From contig VFFE01006833.1 of NCBI GenBank assembly GCA_008921705.1, forward strand, positions 603,486 to 667,485: a stretch of DNA of 64,000 nt. The letters are read 5' to 3'. This DNA is from Burhinus oedicnemus (taxonomy: Eukaryota > Chordata > Aves > Charadriiformes > Burhinidae). Of this stretch, positions 26,101 to 37,927 are shown one piece after another (position 1 is the first letter of the stretch; the number at the start of each line of letters is the position of its first letter). The notes beneath the pieces are model-generated. The model was not told the DNA's origin. It ran no database searches and saw nothing but the letters and a program-made list of their open reading frames with translations. Made by a program: the position numbers and the translations under genes.

Positions 26101-29100
26101 TTCTGAAATTAAGCTACACATTTGTGCTCATATAGTTGCCAAAGAGTTGCACCCTTCCTGCAGTTGGTCATTTTTATTTTGGCATTTCCACCAGCCCAAA
26201 TAATTAGTTAATTAGATGCACTATCTCCAAAGATAAAGGAAAAGATTTCACCTTGAAAAACAAAATCATACAATTACAGCCTGGAGATCAGAGTTCTCTG
26301 CAGTGATGTCATTCACTTTGGCTTTGCACTGACTTGATTGCACTTTGGCTCAACTGATAGCTCAGGGCAAACTTTCACTGCGGTCAGGAGCTGTAAAGAC
26401 CTCACCGTGTACCTATGTGCAAACATCCGACGCCTCAGTGGTTGGTTCACGTATCCAGACTCAGCCGTACTAGTACAGCTTGTAATGATCTCAGATAAAA
26501 ACTTTTCTTTAAGTTTTCTCCTCTAAATTTTAACTGATGAATTTTTGACTGGACACTTCCATCATCCAGACAGGGAATGGCAGTACCATGGACTCCTCGC
26601 ACAACGTGGGAGATGGGTAGAGCAGAGACTGCAAATGCTGCTAACCAGCAAGTGAGGAGATCATGCTGAACAGCCTTTCTCTTCCTTGTACCATTTTGAA
26701 GAAGTCACTTCCGAAATGTTTTTCCCTGAAACCTTACACAGGTCAAAACTGATACTGACTGCAATGTATGTCTAGGTTTAATCCTTTCCTCTTTTGAAAG
26801 CCTAGCTTCTACTTCCAAACAAAGTCCTTTCTTCTTTGCAACGCCCCTGGAGAAATCTGTGTGCTCACAAAGTATTTAAGGGTTGACAACAGCAGTATTT
26901 TAGATTTTGAAGGGTCAACATCATTTGAACTAGCTTAATCTCATGGGTCTGTGAAGCTGGGTTAGAAATGCTGCCTAAACAAGTACTCCATCCACCTTGC
27001 CTTAGTCCTGGCTGAAATCCAGAGACAAGGAGGAAAGCAGGTGGGGCGGGAAAAAGAAACAGTTAATTAAAGGCCAGGTTCTGAGCATCTCTATCTCGTT
27101 CAGGTCATTACAGCCACATCTAGGGAACACACTTAATTTTATTGAAAGTTTCTCCTTTCTTTGCTGTCAGCAACTAAGCTTAGTTGGCCTTAGGCCCCTC
27201 AGAGCCTCCTGAGGTTTCCCTTCACTTCATCAATGAGCAGTTTTCAAAGTATGGGTTAAAGAGCAGGCTGCTGCTTGCATAAGGAGAGTTACTGTGGAAA
27301 CATCAATATTCCAGACCGTCTGGAGGAACCACAATTGTCTCAGTGACCATGTCTCCTGACAGTCCCCACTACTTTGTCACATAGTCCTCCACCATCCTAG
27401 TTACTTCTATCACGGGCTGGAGCCCCTCTCCTTGAAGACCCTCAGTAAGGTACACATCTATACCAAACAAGACAGCAGTATCTCAGTGGGATGCCAACAG
27501 ACTGCATCTAGAATGAAGGTCAGGAAACTCAAAACTGAAATGCTCCATGTGTCCCACTTTACAGAAAGAGACAAGGCCAAACCAGCAATATTGAGAGAAT
27601 CAGCATCCACAGGGACCAGTGTGGCTGATCCTAGCCTTCATTTAGATACTGCAGAGCAGATGGATTCACTGGAGCAGACCCGGAGTCCTCTGCTTAGCCA
27701 GGAGGTGGCACATGGACATGCTGCCATGAGGGAATGTCCCATGACAGCCGTAGAACAGATGCAGTGAAGGCAAGAACAGGGGATGGAAAGGACATTGGAA
27801 ACGCCTATGGTCTGTGTGAAAGAGTTAGAAATGTGGGAAAAGGAGGCCTGGGGTCATGGCTGAAGGACGACAAAAGCAGTCTATGTTTTCTTCCCTGGGG
27901 CTTGGAGTTCTGATAGCAGAGGCATTGTCTGAATTCACAAGTCCACAATTTTGTGGTCCATATTTGGAAATATATGAGCAACACGATCTAAATTAATTTC
28001 CAGTATTCATAGTGTTGAATGAATGCTATGTCTCCTCAGGCTGCACTGAAACACACCCCACACACTCCTGTTGTAAATACACAACTAGAATAGTGAGGTG
28101 TCTCCCAAAGAACCCAGAAAGTTGGTGTTTCTACCACTGCTCACGTATTTAGACTGACTGCTAAGTTGTGTATGATTCTACTCATTTTCTGTGGATGAAA
28201 TTAGCTGATTGTCCCTCAGAGTAAACACAACATTTGCCCATTATTATGCATGAATTCTGGAACTCACAACATTTAACAGATTTTATATAAATCTATCTGC
28301 AGGAAGCAGTGCTAAAGGTTTGTCACTGGATCAACCTGTCAATGTAGAAATGTCTAAAGAGACACTAAAAGCACTGTAATTGTTCCTGAAAGTCCTCAGT
28401 TGTCCTCAAGTACAATAAAACCCTTTCAGGGAGCGATCCAGCTGCGCACACACAGTTACCCAGTGCCACCCCATACATCCAAGCAGAGTCTGCAAAACAT
28501 TCAGGTGGGACTGAGAGAGAGAACAGCAAGAGGGTCCCCTGCTTTTCCACAGCAGCAGCTGGAGACCAGATAGGACATGTCAAAGAGTGCTAGATGGCTT
28601 CATTTAGCAGATAGCTGAGCTGTCAGTGTCTGTAGTAAATGGATGGAAGGGAATTTTATATCTCTTTGCTTTAATCATCAGGCTTAAACCAGAGTAGCTG
28701 TTTCAGAAGGACATAGAGATGATCCAAACCTCCAACAATGTTCAGTTTGATTGCAAAAAGAGCTTTTAAGGACAAGTGTCTAGCAGCCTGCAGCCTTTTG
28801 TGGCTCACAAAGCTCTGACAGCAATGCCAGCATCTTTATGAAGTGCCTCATGGCACAGACACTGTACCTTGTAAAGGTAAAAAACTCGCAGCTCCTGGGC
28901 TGCTGCTTTTTTGCGGAGGTCTTTCCAGTACTTAACTTTAATCACTTAGAAAGTGCAAAGGGCAAGTCTAGCATCAACCACTTAATAATAGCTTGTCTTG
29001 TCCCTTTACTGCCCTCTCCTCTGAATGCTGTTTAAAAGCGGTGTCTATAACATCAATATTTAACCACGAGGCTTGCTCGTTCTCACAAGGATGGGGATTG

Positions 29101-31065
29101 CTGCACACGTGGGCTAAATCAGTGCCTAGACAGCTTATAATAATGAAAGCATCTTTCAAGACGAGGCACTTGATCGCTACTCTAAAGCTTACTGGTGAAA
29201 GGAATGTGTAATCTATTTTTTTATTGCATTTGAAATGAAATAACTTATTTAAATATTAGTCATCTGGATTTATATAGCTCATTTTTAGAACTGGGTTAGC
29301 ACCTGGGAATCCAGCCTAAGTAAGCATCAGGCTATCCCAGTCGCAGGCCCATTTGATTTTTTCTTTCCTCTTTTTGCAACGTGTGACTGAGTTCTTTTTT
29401 TCTGATATGATTTCCTTCCCACTTCCCAGGAGACGAATCCACGCACTGAGACCAGCTGCCTGGTGGGAAGCAGCCTGGCAGCGGTGCCCTCCTCCTGGCA
29501 GCTGAGCAGCAGGGCTGGTCCTTGTGCCGACACGGCTCTGCCACGTCTTGCGTGGGTAAGAGCAGCTCCCTCAGGACAACGGGGTACCCCGGATACAAGA
29601 AAACAGAGGGGCAAAGTACTTGATTTTCTGACTGTGAGACAAAGATCAAGGGAATTTTCAACATTATTTCAATTTCAATATTCAATATCAATTTTTCTGA
29701 ATATTGAAAGAGATTTTTCCTCTATTAAAAATCTTCATCTCTGCTTTCCAAGCTGTCTTTGTACTCCCTTTCCCAAGTGTTTCACTATGGTTTTTTTTCC
29801 CTGCCTTTGCCTTAAATTTCTGCAGCGTGGCACAAATACAAAGCACACTCCTGGCAGAAAACACACGGCAAAATTCTGCCCGTCCTCTGCCTGGCTAAAA
29901 GCTGTGCAGAAGCCTTCTTCGTGTCTTCTGCACATCTAGGGATGGCGCTGATAAAGCCAAACAGCCAAATGATGCTACCTAATGACTTCTTTTCCCTTGG
30001 GGGAAGCGCTGAGAAGGATAATAGATATACTTTGCAACACTCTTCCTAGGGGAGTTTATCTAAGCAGGGAGAAGAATTAATAGGCAGCCTTTTAGGGAGA
30101 GACAAATTTGCAAAAATACAGAAGTGTTAAGGAGATTTGCCAGGATAGCAAATCCCTGGGACATAAAAGCGTCTGTGCAGGGTCCAGCCCATGTCCCTGC
30201 ACCCAGCCAGTGCAGGTAGCGCCAGCGAGGTCCATCCCACTGTGGGGGGACTGCCTCTCCGGGGACCACCGGCACAGCTATCGCTCTCCGGAAAGGATCT
30301 GTGCATCAGGGATCAGAGGAATACCGATGAGAAGGAAGGTGGCAGAGCTAGCCAGCAGGAACCGCAGGCACAAGGTGTGCCGGACATAGGGATGCATGGC
30401 TGGAATTTAAGAGGAGCTCGGATAGGCTGGATAAGACTTCGGAGCACTGATTGGTATGAAGAGAAACAGAGGAGTCTTAGCCTGTATGTGCATTAGTGGG
30501 AAAACTGCTCACTTGCCATTGACTCCTGATACGCCTCTGAATTTTGTTGCAGTTGTAAACAATGTAAAACCAGTGAACCTGACTCAATGCTACGGTAAAC
30601 CAGTAGAGCTCCGGTGTCTTGAAGACAGCCAAACCTGCAGGATGGTCTAGGCAGAGTGTTTGAGTTTTTCCTGCTTATGAATTAATTTGTCTTGGAGCGC
30701 CCAAACCTCCAAGCCGCGTACCTGGTGGAACAGGAGGACGTGTAACTCATGGGGAAGCACAGCACCATGGCTGTGTAGGAAAGCATTTCCCAGGGCTAGG
30801 GAACCATTTAAAGCTAGGGAATCATATATCATACAATGAAAGGAGGGAATTTCTCTGGCTTTCCTCCAAAAGCCAAGCATTATTCATTGATCAGAAAACA
30901 GATCTCCATCTCTACTGAGAACATTTTTTCCTCCATTTGCTAAGTGGAAAATGACAAACGAGCTAGCTCTGCCCTCTCCCACATCCTTTCTCCTTCCATC
31001 TGTCCAGGCGTGCCCGTCGCTTCGCCCTCCCTCAGTGCACCACAACCGTACCAGCGGCTACTTAC

Positions 31066-31216
31066 TCGGCACCACTAGCAACCTCGGGGGTGGTGGAGGT
31101 GGAGGAGGCGGTGGTAACGGTGGAGGTGGCCTGCACTGGCAAATTTGCTGGCAGCTCTCTGTGACTTTGTCTGCTACAGGCTTGGAGCATGACTTCTGGG
31201 GCTCACCCTGAGTGAT
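31066..31216 (-). CDS. PRIMA1: PRIMA1 exon encoding the proline-rich attachment domain (PRAD)
   Basis: This exon encodes the extracellular segment that gathers four acetylcholinesterase T-subunits and ties them to the neuronal membrane. Read on the minus strand from ATC at 31216, it gives 50 codons plus one base. It opens with ITQGEPQKSCSK, has four cysteines (exon residues 10, 22, 26, 28), then RPPPPLPPPPPPPPPPR, then LLVVP. As I remember mammalian PRIMA1, the QGEPQKSCSK start and the 4-Pro, Leu, 10-Pro tract match; cysteines in this domain bond to the AChE tails. The acceptor is a TTTCTTCACAG-type site (AG at 31218-31217) and the donor is GTAAGTAG (GT at 31065-31064). The exon leaves phase 1, and the next exon at 5859 supplies two bases. 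Five residues (PVADK) after CSK look extra compared with human. The plus strand shows a glycine-rich shadow frame here, which is not a gene. Confidence 0.95.
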
Positions 31217-31395
31217 CTGTGAAGAAACAAGTCATTGTATGAGCAGCAGAAACAGTGAAAACTGATTTTCCATGCATTTCTTGGACTTGAGTACCCAAGC
31301 AGCACCTCAGACCTGTAGTGAGAACTGTGGTCACGTTCCTCACTAAGGTCATTACAAGGAGGTCTCTTCCCTACATGGTCCTAATTTTTTTTAAA

Positions 31396-31416
31396 TTTTT
31401 TTTTTTTTTTTTTTTT
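31396..31416. repeat. Poly-T run, 21 bases
   Basis: An uninterrupted T run about 180 bp upstream of the PRAD exon acceptor on the gene strand, where it reads as poly-A. It is not the polypyrimidine tract of that acceptor. Confidence 0.95.
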
Positions 31417-33880
31417 ACTTTACAGGATATCTTCAAGACCTCTTTCCCTCTGTCAAATTTGGTCAAAATTGGCCCGCTGGTTGCTGAGTTATTATGGGGT
31501 AAGGAGAAGGCGGGTAGTGACGGACAATATGATTGCGTAAGCCTTCTTTCCTTAGGAAAGCCATCTAGCAGCATGCATTATTTACAGGGTCATTGCTGCA
31601 AGCCAAAGAGAGCTGATAAAAATTACAAGGGTCAGGATTATGTTCATTTTCCTTATGGCAGAGCTGAAAGCCAGAGGAGATCTCTGCTTTGCCAGCCTTG
31701 CTTTGATGTTCAGAGAGCATTTCACGGAGTGTTTCACTTCCCACCAAGGGGAGAGGGAGCCCACGTTTTACTCATCTGCGGACTACAGCTATGACGCGGT
31801 CAAAATCAAAATGCCACAAACTGACTTGTAGCCTCCGTAACACGCAGTGTTGGCTAGTAATAAAGCTGAAGATGAGGCATTGCAGAACCCAAGTGTAGGC
31901 ATCGCTTGGCCACGGACAATGATTTAGCCAGGGCTGGTATACAACATATTCAATAGCTTGATCTAGTCATGACAAGGACCATTTATTAACAGCTTATTTT
32001 TCTTACCATCAGTAATATTTACATGACTAGGGATTTAAGGAATATTCAGTAAAATTCCTAATCTAACGCTGTGAAATGAAGAAGAATGAAATTTCCTAAT
32101 GAAAAGGAAATTGGCTGAACATCACAGGAGCTTCTGAAAGGTGTTAACTTCAGAGGTCTCTAAGCCAGCTCTTTTTGAATGGACTGACACTTAAGATGGA
32201 AAATACTGGATACAATTTTAAGGAGACAAAGCCTAAAAGCCAAATAAGCATGTTATCTAACAAGCATTTTGAATGTAGGATTAGGAGACCGCCTGGGACA
32301 GACTTGTGTCTTGCTGAGGCTAAGGACAGTTATCCTAGCATTCAACTGTTGCCGTGTACAGTTTGGTCTTGGGTGGGTTGTTGTCCTAATAGTTTTGGTT
32401 TAACATCATCTTCTTTAATTAGCTCTTTTCCATGACAGGTTGGTCATTACAAAGAGGATGTCTCATGTCATGCTTTCTGACCTGTTTTAGGCAGGCCTCT
32501 TCTGCCTCCCTGTCAACCCAAGGTTGTCTTCTCCCCGCTCCTCTCTCCTGCCCAAGCTTTGCCTCCCTCCCCCTGCCAGCTCTGGGCACACAGTCTGTCT
32601 CCTCTCCCCTTTCAACCCTCTCCCCCAGCCCACAGCACAGCCAGCGAGCCTCTCCCACCACCCGCAGATGGGCACCAAGGGTGCTGTGCTGCCTCTTGGC
32701 CGCAGGAAAGCTGCACACAGTCACTTTATGTATTTCTGGCCAAAAAGAGAGACGTGGCTAATTGAAACAATATCACTGCACAAGGGACACGTTCACATGC
32801 GTAGAAGGTTTCTAAATGCAGAAAGATGCATTACTCTGGCCTCGGGGAAATGGAGGTAGGGCTTTGTTGATTAAATATTATAGAGAGGGAGGAAAGAATA
32901 GAAGAGGCTACGTGTAGCTGAGTTGGAAGGACGGCTCGGCACAGCACAAGTCAGAAGGCTTCTTTAAACAGCTTGTCAAATTCTATTACCAAACATAGGG
33001 AAAAACAAATTCAGCACAAGTGCTTTCCAACTTTCCCCTTCACCATCAGGTAACAGTAAGAGGATGGTTAAGGACCACCCCAGACAGCTTCCAGGAACTT
33101 ACACAAACTCCCTGAATGTGCTAATGAATCAAAGTGACTCGGCTTCATAATCCCTCACGGCTGGTAATAAATCTGTCTGCGAAGCAGGCTTATTTATTTT
33201 TAAACTGAGAGATCACAGGCAGCAGAATATCCTCCGTACTGCTCTCCTAGTGCTGTTCACGCACCGGGCTGGGGTGTTAGGGACTCTCCCCAGAGGAGTC
33301 CCATAGGAAGGAAGAGCGGTGGCAGTGGCACAACTGGGCTACCTCCCAGTTGTACCGGTGTGACAACATTTACTGTGCTGACAGAGGAGGTAGGGTAACA
33401 TCTCTCCACTGGCCCCGGCAGCTGATTAGGAAGCAACTATTATTAACTCTTAGCTACAATTACCGTCCCCTACCTGGTTCCCTGGTTGCTGAATCCTACA
33501 GCTCCCTACGGTCTCGCGGGAGCCAGTGCAACGGGAGAGGATAGAGACAGGGAAGAATAACATTGAGCAGACTTGGAGCCAGCTTCATTTGCAGACCAGA
33601 AGCAGCTTTGTGTATATAAGTCTGAAGATGGTGCTGGTATGGAAAAGCTACATTGACTTATTGCTCTAACTTAATATCAACCAGAACCAAAGGCTTGCTC
33701 TGTCTTTTTTTAGAACTATTGACTGTTTTTAAATCCCTGGAGGCTCTCCTACCTTAGGCTGGTAATAGAGTGTCCTCAGAAACCAGTGGATATTTTTCTC
33801 AATTACTTTGCAGGCAAGATTAACCCTATACATGCCCAGCCACTCCCTGCTCCTGTGTACTTCTAAAATATTCTTTCTGG

Positions 33881-33901
33881 AAAAAAAAAAAAAAAAAAAA
33901 A
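33881..33901. repeat. Poly-A run, 21 bases
   Basis: An uninterrupted A run in non-coding DNA. No retrocopy body or target duplication was recognised next to it. Confidence 0.95.
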
Positions 33902-36900
33902 GAAAGTAAGTTGCTTTGTCTCTCAATATCTCATTCTGAACCTTTAGCAAAATTCCCCATAATCATTTTTAAATGGTTGGGAAAGAACTGACATTCAAAA
34001 GCATGGGCTTCATCACCTATTTGTTTCCCTTCCCTTGTCACTTAATAAAATGTCTGGTTGTTAGAAAATACCTGTAGGAACACAGACATCACCTTGCCAG
34101 GGTAAGGCAAGAGGGTTAGTTTAAAATAATAAAGATATCGTAAGTTGGCTGAAATGTGGCAGGAAAAGGAAAGGCCCGAATCGAGGTTGAGGGCCTTGAG
34201 GAGCAGAGAAATAGTCAAGGACTGCTGCAAGAAAATTAACTAACAGTAGCAACATAGAATTAAGAAAAAAAGAAAAGACATTTGGCTCCTTTTCAAGAAA
34301 AAAAAAATCCCACTGTTGATGTCTATTAGTCTTCTTATGAAAGGAATGAAGGCTATTACTTGTGTCTTCTAAAGGTAAGCAGAACAAATCACTAGAAAAT
34401 ATGCTTTAGGGAACAATCTTGCTCTGGCAGAGGATGATGAAATAAATTACTCCATGTTTCTTTCTTACTGTCTGCAGTTCAAGGTAAGCTGCCTTTACAG
34501 GAGACGGCAGGAGAAAAAAGGCTCGTTGGAAGAGCCTAATCTTTCTCTGGCCAGGTCTGCTAATTAGAGTCTGGCCTCAAATGTTACTGCTTGTTTGTTC
34601 TGCTGGACACTACCATGGCCCCAGAATGGCTTCGGAAGCACTTCGCAGATAATGACTAACCAGACACCCGCCAGGCTGCCGGGCAGCTCGTAGCACAGAG
34701 GTTGCCTTGGCAAGGGGTCACCTCCGGAGATGGACCACACAGGGCTTGCTCCCTAGTTGTTACTTCTGCACCTTCCAGCCATTCCTCCAGGTGCCGGAGG
34801 TGCCATGAACACGTGTCTCCTCAGCCTGTCTAAAACTTGGTTGCTTGTTTGGCGTGAGGCTTTCTTAACACACTCAGCAGCTGGCCAGTTTGGACATGTA
34901 TGTTGCCTGGACTTCAAGCTGATGCGTTTTTTGCCCTGGTCTGGAAATACATAGAGTTGACCTTATGGATTTGTGCATTTGATATGAACATGCTTTGCAA
35001 AAAGGACAAATATTTTAAAATATTCAAGGAAATGAAAATCTGATCCACAAATGTTCAGGGGGGAGCAAACAGAAAGCGGTAACTGGTAGTTTCCTTTTGC
35101 AGTCTCTCTGTTGACGTTTGTGCCTGTGACGTATTTCTTTTTAATCCAAGATTTCCTTCAGAAACAGTGGTCCTAGTCCTGCTTTGCATAGAGTGGAAGA
35201 ATAAATCTGCATGTGGTCAGAGCTGTTTACTATTTCAGTAGAGTCCCATGGGATTGCAGCAGTCCACCAGCACGCTTCTACAGAGTGGGATTAATACAGT
35301 TCCCGGAGGGTGGCCCTCTTGTGACTTTTTGAATCAGGTAAAAGGAGGAAAGCTTGAAAAGAAAAGTGCAGTTGACTGAAAAGGCACAGAGACCTCTAAA
35401 AGCCTGCTGATGTGGCAAGAGCTTTGTCTCTTGGAAGCAGTCTACAGAGATGAGATCTCAACACTGCTGCGTAAATCCCAGGACGGCTCTGCATAATTCA
35501 CATCAGAGTTAATCCAGATCCATGTTTACGAAACCAGAAAAAATGTGGCCCCACTATTTATCATGACACTTACTGCTCTTTTTTTTAATTATGTCAACAG
35601 CCTCAGACAGAATCGTCCCTTCCTTCTTGTCACAGTGCTGGCTGCGACGCTAATAAGAAAAGATCATGAGTTTCGGTTTGTTTTTTGGGTTTTGCGTTGG
35701 TTTTTTTTTTTTTTAATAAGATAAATGCTTCTCCTCTGATTAGCATCTGACTGATTCTCTTAAGTGCCTCAAGGCAGGGCCTGAGGAGGGAATGCAAAGA
35801 TGTGGGAGGGAAGGCCATGCCATACATAAGTCATCGCACGGACGAATGGGTGAAGAGGGGCTGGGAGAAGAGATGTGAGAAAACATGATGGCTGCTAGAG
35901 ATGGAGCAGGGGCAGGGGAGCGACATCATGGGACATTACTGAATTAGTCAAGGAGAGTATGGCTTATGAGACTTTGAAGATAAGAGCAAGGATTATAGCT
36001 CTACATGAGGAAGGGAGTCATGGGAGGGATACAAAGATGAGGGAGTTTCGATCACAGGAGGGCCGGCATGCCGGCGAGCACTCCCACACCTGCCCGTCCC
36101 ATTGGTACCTGCTGATGGAAGCCTTAGATACATCCTAGTTTTGGGAGAGTTGGAAAAAAGCTTGAGTATAAGCAGATTTATTGATTGCCCTTCCACAGAA
36201 CAGCAGGCAATAGCACAAGCGCAGTTGATGAGTGGGACAACAAAACTTCCAAATTATTGCAAGGAAAGGCTGGGTCCCTTGGCTTTTGCATTTCTCAGAG
36301 CCTGTTTCAATTCTTATAAACGTAATTATTTCTGAAAGATCGGCTTAGATCATCTGAGTAGTTTGCCAAAAATATGTTTATGCAAGTTTTTTTTTTGTGT
36401 GTCTGCTTGATTGACTGACTGATTACAGGAGAGAAGTGGCAGAAGACATCTCTTTTTACACAGTGGCGCTTCCCTTACAAATGCAGCTACAGTTTTAACT
36501 GAAGCTTAGCTACCTGAATACTTGAGCAGGACAGCAGGAAGGTAGCACTGGCAGAGATTTTTACGATGGGGGCATTGGTTTAAAGAAGGCTGGGTTTTTG
36601 TTGTATTTCTGTTCATTTTCATTTGTAAGGAGCACAGGTCCTCTGTCGTTCCCAGCAAGAGACAAGATGCTAAAACAAACAACATCTCTCTTTAATCTCT
36701 TGGGAGTCACTAAGTTTAGAACAGAGAGTAAAAGACGTGGAGCCTCCACTGTGTTTTCTCCAAGAAAGAAACTGTAATTGTTCTGTTCTTCAATAGCACT
36801 TGGCTGGCTCATCAATCACTCCTCTGAAGACATATATTATAAATAAACTTTAAAATATCAAAGTGACGCATTTGAGTTGAGCTTTGCTGCCGTTCTGTTT

Positions 36901-37322
36901 CTCCCAACTGGATGAGCGCTTTCCCTCACCGTACACCCACTTCTCCCGGTCCATCTTGCCGGTCACCCCACATTACAATCAAGGTCACTCAACATCACAG
37001 CGTCGGGACTTGGCAAAAGCTGATTCAGCCTTTTACCCAGAGAATCCTCAATCAACATCGCAAAACCCACGGCAAAACACGACCAAAATTAGGCTGCCGG
37101 AGCTTCTCTCCGTGCATCGCTTCGCTCCGTGCATCTTGCCACCTACAGCAAAATGCGCTTACAAACCCTCGGGCTGCCGGCGTGCCCGAGAAAGTCAACT
37201 ACACCTTGCTCAGAGGGACCACATCCAGTTCGGCGCTTGCCGGGGGGGGGGCTCGGAGCCGGCCGCCCATCCCTCACGCACTCCGTCCCGCAGCCGCCGA
37301 TAAGGATGGAGGGGTGGAAGGG

Positions 37323-37342
37323 NNNNNNNNNNNNNNNNNNNN
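37323..37342. other. Assembly gap (20 N) inside the CpG island
   Basis: Twenty consecutive N bases sit in the most GC-rich part of the island. GC-rich promoters and first exons are often lost in bird short-read assemblies, so real exon sequence may be missing. Translations through this point are not reliable. Confidence 0.99.
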
Positions 37343-37900
37343 GCCCGCCTCCCTCCCTTCCCGCCCCGCCGGCTCCCCCTCCCCGGGATGCTCCGCCGCC
37401 GGCAGCCTGCCCGCCCCGGGGAGCTCACCGCTGCGCCCCGGGGCTCCCTCACACCCCGGGAGGAGGAGAGGAGCGGGCGACGGAAAAAGTTTGGAGCCGG
37501 GCGCGGGGGTAGAGGGGCCGGGCGCTGCCGGGGGGGCGCTGCCGGAGCCGGCGGGGAGAGGCGGGGAGAGCGGCGTGGCAGCGCCGCCCGGGGATCGCAT
37601 CTCCCCCCTGCCCGCCGCCGCCGCCGCCGGTGCTGCAGTGATTTTTCAAGCCCATCGAGGCAGTTCCTCGGCTCCCCTCGGCTCTCCCTCCCCGCCCGGG
37701 CTCCTCCCGGTGGCGGCTTCCCTCCGCTCGGCCCCGGCGAGGCTGGCCCAGGGAGCTCCGGCGGGTCCGGGAGGCGCCGCATCCCGCAGCGGGGCCAAGC
37801 CAAAGGGGGAGGCGAGGGATCCACCGGTACCCCCGTGTCCTGGAGGAGCCGCATCCCAAATTGCAACCAGGTGATTTTTGGTTTGGTGTTTTTTAGTTTT

Positions 37901-37927
37901 GTCCCCCGTCCCCCGTCCCCCCCCCCC
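37901..37927 (-). promoter_or_regulatory. G-quadruplex-prone G tract at the island edge
   Basis: The plus strand reads GTCCCCC repeated, ending in an 11-C run at 37917-37927. On the minus strand this gives at least four runs of five G with short loops, a canonical G-quadruplex pattern. It lies at the outer edge of the CpG island, upstream of a minus-strand start. Confidence 0.5.

Larger units (their letters stand above)
5860..31065 (-). other. PRIMA1: PRIMA1 intron between PRAD and transmembrane exons
   Basis: This is a 25.2-kb intron bounded by GTAAGTAG (31065) and TTTTAACAG (5860). Its recognised contents are the separately listed CR1, MIR-like, ancient LINE, LTR and simple repeats. Between these, 10111-12549, 14501-17594, 20270-22279 and 22863-31065 show only unique AT-leaning sequence with no exon I can support. 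The longest unexplained frame is 25093-25722 (209 codons, plus strand), with no recognised domain; I treat it as chance. Confidence 0.85.
31217..37199. other. Presumed PRIMA1 intron/leader region; no exon recognised
   Basis: Unique sequence between the PRAD exon and the CpG island. A signal-peptide exon would be expected on the minus strand between promoter and PRAD exon. I scanned for an MLLRDL-like start and a WGF.Q-like end with a GT donor and found no convincing match. A small minus-strand frame near 36930-36965 (MDREKWVY followed by a GTGAGG donor) lacks a signal sequence and is not called. Confidence 0.6.
1..37430 (-). other. PRIMA1: PRIMA1 gene span within the window (partial, minus strand)
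   Basis: This is the inferred transcribed span. The two exons at 31066-31216 and 5730-5859 fix the strand and a 25.2-kb intron. The 3' end (cytoplasmic tail exon and 3' UTR) is missing and should lie to the left of the window. The 5' end is uncertain. Mammalian PRIMA1 has, from memory, a non-coding first exon, a signal-peptide exon, then PRAD, transmembrane and tail exons. The CpG island near 37.2-37.9 kb is the best promoter candidate. One possible minus-strand donor in it is GCG|GTGAGC (GT at 37428-37427). I scanned for a signal-peptide exon and found none I could defend; it may be diverged, lost in the N gap, or beyond the region. Protein role: anchors acetylcholinesterase, and butyrylcholinesterase, tetramers on neurons. 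Confidence 0.6.

Noticed and set aside
30951..31211. Plus-strand glycine-rich frame over the PRAD exon
   Set aside because: It is the antisense shadow of the PRIMA1 polyproline tract on the minus strand, which has correct splice sites and homology.
36912..37874. Long plus-strand frame (320 codons) and overlapping long minus-strand frames in the CpG island
   Set aside because: They run through the N gap, are proline/glycine/arginine/alanine-rich on every frame, and reflect low stop density in GC-rich DNA. No domain is recognisable.
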